Assembly: GCA_964023275.1 (NCBI GenBank)
Contig: OZ029916.1
Location: 44,678,080-44,742,079 of the forward strand
Direction of reading: 5' to 3'
Source of the DNA: Norana najaformis
Lineage: Eukaryota; Annelida; Clitellata; Crassiclitellata; Hormogastridae
Length of the DNA stretch: 64,000 nt
Part shown: piece by piece, positions 60,101 through 64,000 of the stretch
How the letters are laid out: every line of letters begins with the position of its first letter
Position numbering within the stretch: position 1 is the stretch's first letter
The notes under the pieces: generated by a model
Database searches by the model: none
The model's input: the letters and a program-made list of their open reading frames with translations, nothing else
Told to the model about the DNA's origin: nothing
Made by a program: the position numbers and the translations under genes

Positions 60101-61794
60101 TGGCAAATAATAATAATAATAATAATCTAAGAACTTCTATAGCACCACTGTAATAATGCTCAAGGACAATAGGACAGAGAGCCTATTCCAATCTGGACAA
60201 ATTAGAACACGGCATTTTCTTGCATTCTGCTGTTGTGCATGAAGAATTTTGTACACACAAAAAACGTGGAGAACACATGGTGCGTATCAGATGCAAATTC
60301 AAAAACAATTTGACATGAGTAGCTATTGTTTCCAACTTATTTAAAGTAGTTTGTCTGGCAGAGTGAATTTTCATAGCAAAAACTTGTTCATAAGATTTTT
60401 TCACGTATGCCACAAATTTGCACCATCTAAGTTTTTAATAAATGAAACTATTTCAAAAAGCTCTGGTGTTACTCTCTTCCTTACTTTTTATTGCATAATT
60501 GTTGGCACTTTTATAGCACCACTGTAACAGTGCTCTATTTCTTACAGTCTTGGGTGGCCATATTGTTCATAATTAGGCAGATTTAACCAGTCAAATCCAC
60601 CATTTCACCCAAATTACCATTCACAATACTTCAGATAAACGTAATCTAACACCTGATAACAAAGTGGAACTTACAGCAGTGAAAGAATTGTATCAACAAA
60701 ACCCATAAAATTATTTTCCCTCAGCTTTCATATAACTATCTTGTGCAAGTCTCTTTGATTTCATAATGTCTAATTACTAATGCATGCATACTGTGGTAAT
60801 TTCTCTTATACTTACAAATTTCTTGTACATTTACTTCTACATTTACTTGCATGCACACAGGTGCACTGCTCTATTTCTACGTGTCTGGGGAATTCGTGTT
60901 GCTGGTTCTAAGGAAACCACCAAGAACCCAAACTCAATGATTACTCAACGTGCTTATTCAGTACATTCTGAAGTGCTTATTCAGCGCATTTCCATGTGGT
61001 TATTGAGAAGATATTTGGCAAATCCTGATGACTGACAATGACTAGACAAAATTTTGAAAGCCCAGGCTGTTAAGGCTGTAAAACTAAAATGCCTGATTTC
61101 CTAGTTTAGCAAGTACTTTTGAAATAACTGATATCGGATGCAGTCCAAACTGAGATTAGATCGATTCCAATGCATGGAGCAACCTAGCTGACCATGGGAA
61201 GAATGCCCCATCTATGGACAGTTTTTTAAAAATAATATGATTATATTTGAGTTTTGAACTCATGTAAATCGTCCATTTTCCGGCCTTGTCTTTGTCACAG
61301 TGCTACATGAATCGTCCTATTATTATTGTTGTTGCTATTATTATTATTATTACTTGTTTTATTATTATCATTATCATTACGTAAATGACTGGCATTGGTT
61401 GGAAAGCCGACATAACAAACAAATTAAAGGTACGAGTAACGCTGCCAACAGACTCTTCTATAACGACAAAATTCCATAAATAAACTTGACTTTTCCAGCT
61501 TCCTAACTGCCTAAGGATTTAGTTCCAAAAATATAAGTACTTGATCTAAATTACTGTACTAGGTGACTACAACAGAACTTACGCATATAACCATTTTTGG
61601 GAGTCACATTAACTGCTCTGTTAATGTTATCGGCAGGACCTACCCTCTCTGGATGTGCCCTGACGACTTCCGGACTGATTTCCAGTAGATGGCACGTTCT
61701 GAGGGGCTGATGAAGTCCAAATCGATGGGGCCTGTAACTGCGACGACGAACAAACTGGTGCAAACATCGTCCCAAAAGATGTCGACTTTTGCAT
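45520..61794 (-). CDS. TLK: Tousled-like kinase (TLK), 21 coding exons, C-terminal end unresolved
   Basis: TLKs are nuclear Ser/Thr kinases that phosphorylate the histone chaperone ASF1 during DNA replication and chromatin assembly. Twenty-one exons on the minus strand join in frame to 757 codons plus two bases, close to the 750-790 residues of animal TLKs. The order is: Ser/Thr-rich N-terminus, KRELLEARI, a basic nuclear signal (ERKRKRK), coiled-coil segments, [56 protein letters not shown], then the kinase domain. Visible kinase elements are the glycine loop [21 protein letters not shown] (catalytic Lys), [14 protein letters not shown] (helix C Glu), [21 protein letters not shown] and DVWSVG. 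The last recognisable coding ends LKPPVTKS before a GTACGT donor at 45519. The final exon was not found; read-through would stop near 45360. Confidence 0.95.
45936..46043 (-). CDS. TLK: TLK exon 20
   Basis: Encodes [20 protein letters not shown] and [16 protein letters not shown], 36 codons in phase 0. Confidence 0.95.
46806..46917 (-). CDS. TLK: TLK exon 19, APE-equivalent and DVWS
   Basis: Encodes [20 protein letters not shown] and [22 protein letters not shown] stands for the APE motif. Confidence 0.95.
47155..47345 (+). mobile_element. SINE family 2, full-length copy in TLK intron
   Basis: Head GATAGAGTGCTTGGCTTGTA and GGGTTCAAGCCTCC (B box), body CCTTGAGCAAGTCCTTCACT, end GCGCGAGTAATAAATGCATA and (AAT)n. 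Confidence 0.7.
47488..47623 (-). CDS. TLK: TLK exon 18, DFG motif
   Basis: Encodes [20 protein letters not shown] and [10 protein letters not shown], the activation segment. Confidence 0.95.
47855..47890 (-). CDS. TLK: TLK exon 17, 36-bp in-frame exon carrying the catalytic Asn
   Basis: Encodes [12 protein letters not shown] when joined to its neighbours. It is 36 bases, phase 1 on both sides, with acceptor TTGCAG and donor GTGAGT, so it can be included or skipped without a frameshift. Inclusion gives [14 protein letters not shown]; skipping gives HYDLKPGDILHSG. Both the exon and the start of the next one resemble the same part of other TLKs. Confidence 0.85.
48499..48668 (-). CDS. TLK: TLK exon 16, hinge to catalytic loop
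   Basis: Encodes [40 protein letters not shown] and [10 protein letters not shown]. It ends in phase 1 exactly inside the catalytic loop, so the next exon decides the metal-binding residue. Confidence 0.95.
49027..49116 (-). CDS. TLK: TLK exon 15, helix C
   Basis: Encodes [20 protein letters not shown] and [10 protein letters not shown], including the helix C Glu and the DHPRIV strand. Confidence 0.95.
49383..49474 (-). CDS. TLK: TLK exon 14, catalytic lysine
   Basis: Encodes [20 protein letters not shown] and [14 protein letters not shown] carries the ATP-contacting lysine. Confidence 0.95.
50097..50178 (-). CDS. TLK: TLK exon 13, glycine-rich loop
   Basis: Encodes [20 protein letters not shown] and GFSEVHK, the start of the kinase domain with the ATP-binding glycine loop. 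Confidence 0.95.
51336..51500 (-). CDS. TLK: TLK exon 12, coiled coil before kinase domain
   Basis: Encodes [20 protein letters not shown] and [20 protein letters not shown], the conserved TLK linker into the kinase domain. Confidence 0.92.
51575..51680 (+). mobile_element. LINE family B 3' tail
   Basis: GCTTAGCAGCAACCACCTGA and TGTTACAGTGGTGCTGTGGG match the 3' end of the 26270-26702 copy. It lies in the TLK intron between exons 11 and 12. Confidence 0.5.
52070..52205 (+). mobile_element. SINE family 2-like relic
   Basis: A diverged head with GCAGGTTCGATCTTGC and an end ATTCAGATTTACTGACCCTT similar to 47278-47297. Confidence 0.4.
52210..52415 (-). mobile_element. LINE 3' coding relic in TLK intron
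   Basis: A 62-codon open stretch reads [20 protein letters not shown] and RDDDELT, typical of the C-terminal tail of RTE/Jockey-type reverse transcriptases. Confidence 0.6.
52592..52744 (-). CDS. TLK: TLK exon 11
   Basis: Encodes [20 protein letters not shown] and [14 protein letters not shown], then FLRPADKP. The chosen donor GTTAGT is the only one in phase, and joins to LTAAEYYEQ as in other TLKs. Confidence 0.88.
53228..53452 (+). mobile_element. SINE family 1 in TLK intron
   Basis: Head GTTAGCATGCTGGTCTGTCA, body with CAGTGAGAAGATCAGACGAT and an end at TTCTTCCTTTTTCTCTTG, nine bases before the 40-bp array. Confidence 0.6.
53461..53860 (-). repeat. 40-bp exon-donor array in TLK (10 copies)
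   Basis: Exactly ten 40-base units. On the minus strand each contains the last 32 coding bases of exon 10 (ending ACTGACCTCGCCAA) and the donor GTAAGTCA. Units differ at only a few sites (CCATC/CCGTC/CTGTC, one GGTC/GGAC). Confidence 0.97.
53829..53965 (-). CDS. TLK: TLK exon 10, with tandemly repeated 3' end
   Basis: Encodes [35 protein letters not shown] and [11 protein letters not shown], a highly conserved TLK segment. Its last 32 coding bases and GTAAGTCA donor are one unit of the ten-copy 40-bp array 53461-53860. Confidence 0.93.
54073..54292. repeat. (TA)n microsatellite cluster
   Basis: TA runs at 54073-54138 and 54240-54285 in the TLK intron after exon 9. Confidence 0.85.
54770..54880 (-). 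CDS. TLK: TLK exon 9, coiled coil
   Basis: Encodes [20 protein letters not shown] and ITKMLLIEK. Vertebrate TLKs have the same MxKKLLIEK block. 37 codons, donor GTCAGC. Confidence 0.88.
54965..55115. repeat. 16-bp AT-rich repeat
   Basis: Unit CATAATGCATCATTAA, about nine copies with internal palindrome TAATGCATTA. Confidence 0.8.
55313..55405 (-). CDS. TLK: TLK exon 8, coiled coil start
   Basis: Encodes [20 protein letters not shown] and [11 protein letters not shown], matching the SDLTIEKISALE... coiled-coil region of TLKs. Confidence 0.85.
55726..55857 (-). CDS. TLK: TLK exon 7
   Basis: Encodes [20 protein letters not shown] and [12 protein letters not shown], 44 codons in phase 0, donor GTGAGT. 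Confidence 0.75.
56660..56752 (-). CDS. TLK: TLK exon 6
   Basis: Encodes [20 protein letters not shown] and [11 protein letters not shown], 31 codons, Ser/Thr/Pro-rich. Confidence 0.75.
57079..57116 (-). CDS. TLK: TLK exon 5 (38 bp microexon)
   Basis: Encodes [13 protein letters not shown]. Starts after AAATCAG, ends at GTAAAC, and restores phase 0. Corresponds to the short basic plus DYF/DFF motif after the NLS in TLKs. Confidence 0.75.
57802..57862 (-). CDS. TLK: TLK exon 4, nuclear localisation signal
   Basis: Encodes [20 protein letters not shown]. The KRKRK cluster matches the NLS region of TLK (KRKAEPY-like in vertebrates). Donor GTAAAC. Confidence 0.8.
57915..58115 (-). mobile_element. 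SINE family 2 copy in TLK intron
   Basis: Minus strand head GGGGCCACGGTATTGGATTG and GGGTTTGCACCTCC, body TGACCTTGAGCAAGTAC, end CTTGCATGAGTAATAAATGC with an (AAT)n tail. Confidence 0.65.
58708..58833 (-). CDS. TLK: TLK exon 3
   Basis: Encodes [20 protein letters not shown] and [18 protein letters not shown], 42 codons in phase 0, with acceptor TTTCCAG and donor GTGTGC. Confidence 0.75.
59330..59590. repeat. 18-bp minisatellite
   Basis: Unit TGACAATGATGAGAACAC, perfect for four copies near 59460-59535 and diverged on both sides. Confidence 0.85.
59670..59755 (-). CDS. TLK: TLK exon 2, KRELLEAR motif
   Basis: Encodes [20 protein letters not shown] and SNDIAGLR. The (R/K)xELLEAR(I/F) block is the conserved N-terminal mark of animal TLKs. 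Donor GTTAGG is weak. Confidence 0.8.
59820..60045 (-). mobile_element. LINE 3' coding relic in TLK intron
   Basis: The minus strand reads [20 protein letters not shown] and [16 protein letters not shown], the conserved end of many non-LTR reverse transcriptases. Confidence 0.65.
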
Positions 61795-61807
61795 GTTTGC
61801 TAATTTC
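61644..61807 (-). CDS. TLK: TLK exon with start codon (coding 61644-61794)
   Basis: After the acceptor TTTAATCAG, 13 untranslated bases precede the ATG at 61794. The exon codes for [20 protein letters not shown] and more Ser/Gln/Pro-rich sequence, ending in a GTAGGT donor in phase 1 that fits the next exon. The preceding splice acceptor implies an upstream noncoding exon. Confidence 0.65.
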
Positions 61808-61903
61808 CTGATTAAAATTATAGTTTTTTCAGGCACACCGCACTCAGTTAGTCAATCAAATCCATAAAACGTTAAATTTAGAAGTGAAATAGCACTTAAA
61901 ATA

Positions 61904-61913
61904 TCTCGCGAGA
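61904..61913. promoter_or_regulatory. TCTCGCGAGA core promoter motif upstream of TLK
   Basis: A perfect 10-bp palindrome, known as a core element of housekeeping and bidirectional promoters in animals, lies about 100 bases upstream of the exon with the TLK start codon. GC-rich sequence with GCGGAAACGG sits near 61996, so the transcription start is probably in 61850-62030. Confidence 0.55.
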
Positions 61914-62204
61914 TTTCTACTAACGAGATCTCGAAGTTCCCCACAAATAGATAAACACACAACTTGACACCAGTTTCACTTGTCGCAGATTGCAAAGCGG
62001 AAACGGATATAGGATACAGCAGAGAATTTTGGGAATAGAAACATTGATCTGTACTATAGTTACTGGCAAAGATGTAGTTAGGTCGCTAAGAAGTTGGATT
62101 ATCGCTCATTTAGGGCTAAAGAAAGGACATTGATTCCTTGGGGCTAAAGAAAGTGACAGAAGGGTAAATAAATAAGTAAGCCGCAAGCAAGTCCTTCTGC
62201 TCTC

Positions 62205-62475
62205 TTCCGTCAGGCGTATGCCGACGATGAGGTCTGAACAAGATGCCTCCACTTTGCTCTATTCTTGAATGTGTGAATGGAGGTTCTCATATCCAATCCC
62301 TTGATTTCTAGATCTTCCCTCACTTTGTCCATCCATTTCTTGGACTGTCTTCCTCGACTCCATATTCCCTCCACATGGCCATGGCGTGCCCTGGCTGGCA
62401 ATCTTCCATTGTCCATCCTCGTTACATGGCCAAACCAAATCGGTCTTCTTTCTCTAATCCTGTCCACCAATGTCC
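62205..62475 (-). mobile_element. LINE 3' coding relic upstream of TLK
   Basis: An 86-codon open frame reads RPIWFGHVTRMDNGRLPARA, SRGRQSKKWMDKVREDLEIK and KNRAKWRHLV, a widespread non-LTR RT C-terminal tail. Confidence 0.7.
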
Positions 62476-63744
62476 ATCAAAACCGCAAGCAAGTAAAAAT
62501 AAGTTAGTAAGTGAGTAAGTAAGTAAGTAATAAAGCGGCTTGTATTTGCATCCGTCAATTGCAAATACATATTATAGACTAAAGTCGTCATTGCATTCTG
62601 CGGCCATAGACCGGATTTTTGAATAAATTATGTAAAGTTCACGAACTTTGCATTGGTTTGTATAAAAACACATTTTTCTTTGCTTACTGGAAGTCGTGCC
62701 CAATGCAGTCATACTGTTCGTAACTGGTGTGTAGGCCCAGTCGATATTCCACTGTAAATAATATTAGCGACATTCTCATTGTTTGTCTATTGAACTGTTG
62801 GGCTTTATGTCTTCCTCCATTAGGCTTACTTCGCGACCCCTATGCCTGGGGCTTTACCTCTGGAACCCAATAGGGGCTTCGCATCCAGACCCACCCATTA
62901 CCCCATTATAGGCCCAGCCCCCCCTCAATGTTTACGTCGCTAATCTCGAACGCTGTAGGCCGCAATCATTATAAGTCTAGGCGACTGGGGCTTTGCCCAA
63001 GACCCCGCCTGTGGCTCAGCACATCCCCAAAACGCCTCCACCGTTGAGGAGTCGCTTCGCGGAGGGGAAGCAGGGAGGCCAATATTACTTTGTAATTAGG
63101 GGCCCAAACGGCCTTAGTCCAAGCCTACTTTAGCTCTAATACTCGAATTAAGAACGATATAGGCCTCCCTGGTTGTTTTGGACTGAAGGAATCAAGTTTA
63201 CGTTGCTAGAATAGAGAAGAATTATCAAAGTTAAGACAGTGTAGGCCAACATTGGCTATAGTTTGCCATATCGGCAACTGCAGACTTTAGGCATCTGTTA
63301 GGCCTAATTAGGTGTTATAATTACATGATGTGATGACTTTCGATTGATGTCTTGTGCATTATGGTAACGGCGCTACATAAGACATTAGATTAGATTAGGC
63401 ATATTTAGAATTAGACCAACGCTTGCTCCTTTAGAGTAAATTGTTATCTACATAAAAGCTGAATCCCGCTGTTCCTCTTAAACCGATTTAAATCTAAAAG
63501 CTCCAATTCGTAAACAAATATGTCGCCAGGTTATAATTATGCTCCTTTCTAAACCCTCTTTGATAATTACAATAGGCTTAATTATATATACATGAATAGG
63601 GGTAATTTCGGGGGTTTCAGATATAGGCCTACCTGTACCCCACTTTTTGCAACTGGATACCGTATGGACCACCACTTTTCATGCCATGAATAAGTAATGC
63701 TTAAGTTAGGTGGAGCTTGGCATTATCCAATTATGTTTAACACT
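62476..63744. other. Unannotated sequence right of TLK
   Basis: A GC-richer block at 62820-63080 has many short words such as GGGGCTT and GACCCC but no long open frame. No gene recognised. Confidence 0.4.
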
Positions 63745-64000
63745 GCTACTGACTGGCCTGGTTAGCTCCATCGGTAAGTGCGTACCCCAAGGAGCCTCTG
63801 TGCGTGAGGATCCCAGGTTCGCGTCCCGGTCGTGGCTTATTTCAGAGATTTAAATCTCGGGCTAGTACGGTCCGTGCACGGGGACCTTAAATAGCGGGGC
63901 GCCCATTCAAACGGGCAGCGGTGGTGAAGGATCTCACCTGATAAATTCATTGCAAAATGAGCAGGATCGAGGCCATACGGTCGCTATATAAAACCTATAC
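63745..64000 (+). mobile_element. SINE family 3, full-length, tRNA-derived head
   Basis: Head CCTGGTTAGCTCCATCGGTA (A box) and CCCAGGTTCGCGTCCCG (B box), body with TTAAATCTCGGGCTAGTACG, end GTCGCTATATAAAACC at the window edge. Confidence 0.75.

Overview
The window is nuclear DNA of a multicellular animal. Genes are split by GT-AG introns of a few hundred to a few thousand bases, the protein families are metazoan, and the space between exons is crowded with LINE and tRNA-derived SINE fragments and with micro- and minisatellites. The repeat load (CR1/L2-like and Jockey-like LINEs, sequence tails containing a GCGCTATATAAA-like core) suggests a marine invertebrate. I cannot tell from the sequence alone whether it is a lophotrochozoan, an ambulacrarian or another lineage.

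Region 1 (1-25036, + strand) holds two tandem SLC13 family sodium-coupled carboxylate transporter genes. Gene A enters from the left edge and only its last seven coding exons are present (1573-10111). Gene B is complete: 13 coding exons from an ATG at 12629 to a stop at 24985, 639 codons, with a poly(A) signal at 25031. The copies share intron positions and phases, and five of their seven shared exons have identical lengths, so they arose by tandem duplication. Gene A has one GC-AG intron.

Region 2 (24986-45519) is mostly repeats: many copies of one CR1-like LINE tail, several SINE families and minisatellites. Inside it is one intronless 526-codon gene of unknown function (32751-34331, +), GC-rich and starting a few bases after a LINE 3' tail.

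Region 3 (45520-61807, - strand) is a Tousled-like kinase gene (TLK) of at least 21 coding exons, reading from an N-terminal nuclear and coiled-coil region to a complete Ser/Thr kinase domain. Only the extreme C-terminus is unresolved. A TCTCGCGAGA promoter motif lies about 100 bases upstream of the exon carrying its ATG.

The most unusual signal is that several tandem arrays are built on 5' splice sites. In TLK the last 32 coding bases of an exon plus its donor are repeated ten times into the intron (53461-53860). In SLC13 gene B a 22-bp unit made of 18 coding bases plus the donor runs for roughly 580 bp (23528-24115), and 17-bp and looser arrays sit on the donors at 16603 and 13219. About half of gene B's introns have a direct repeat starting at or next to the donor. 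A second notable feature is a 36-base in-frame TLK exon (47855-47890) that carries the Asn of the HYDLKPGN catalytic loop, so skipping it would replace that metal-binding residue with Asp.
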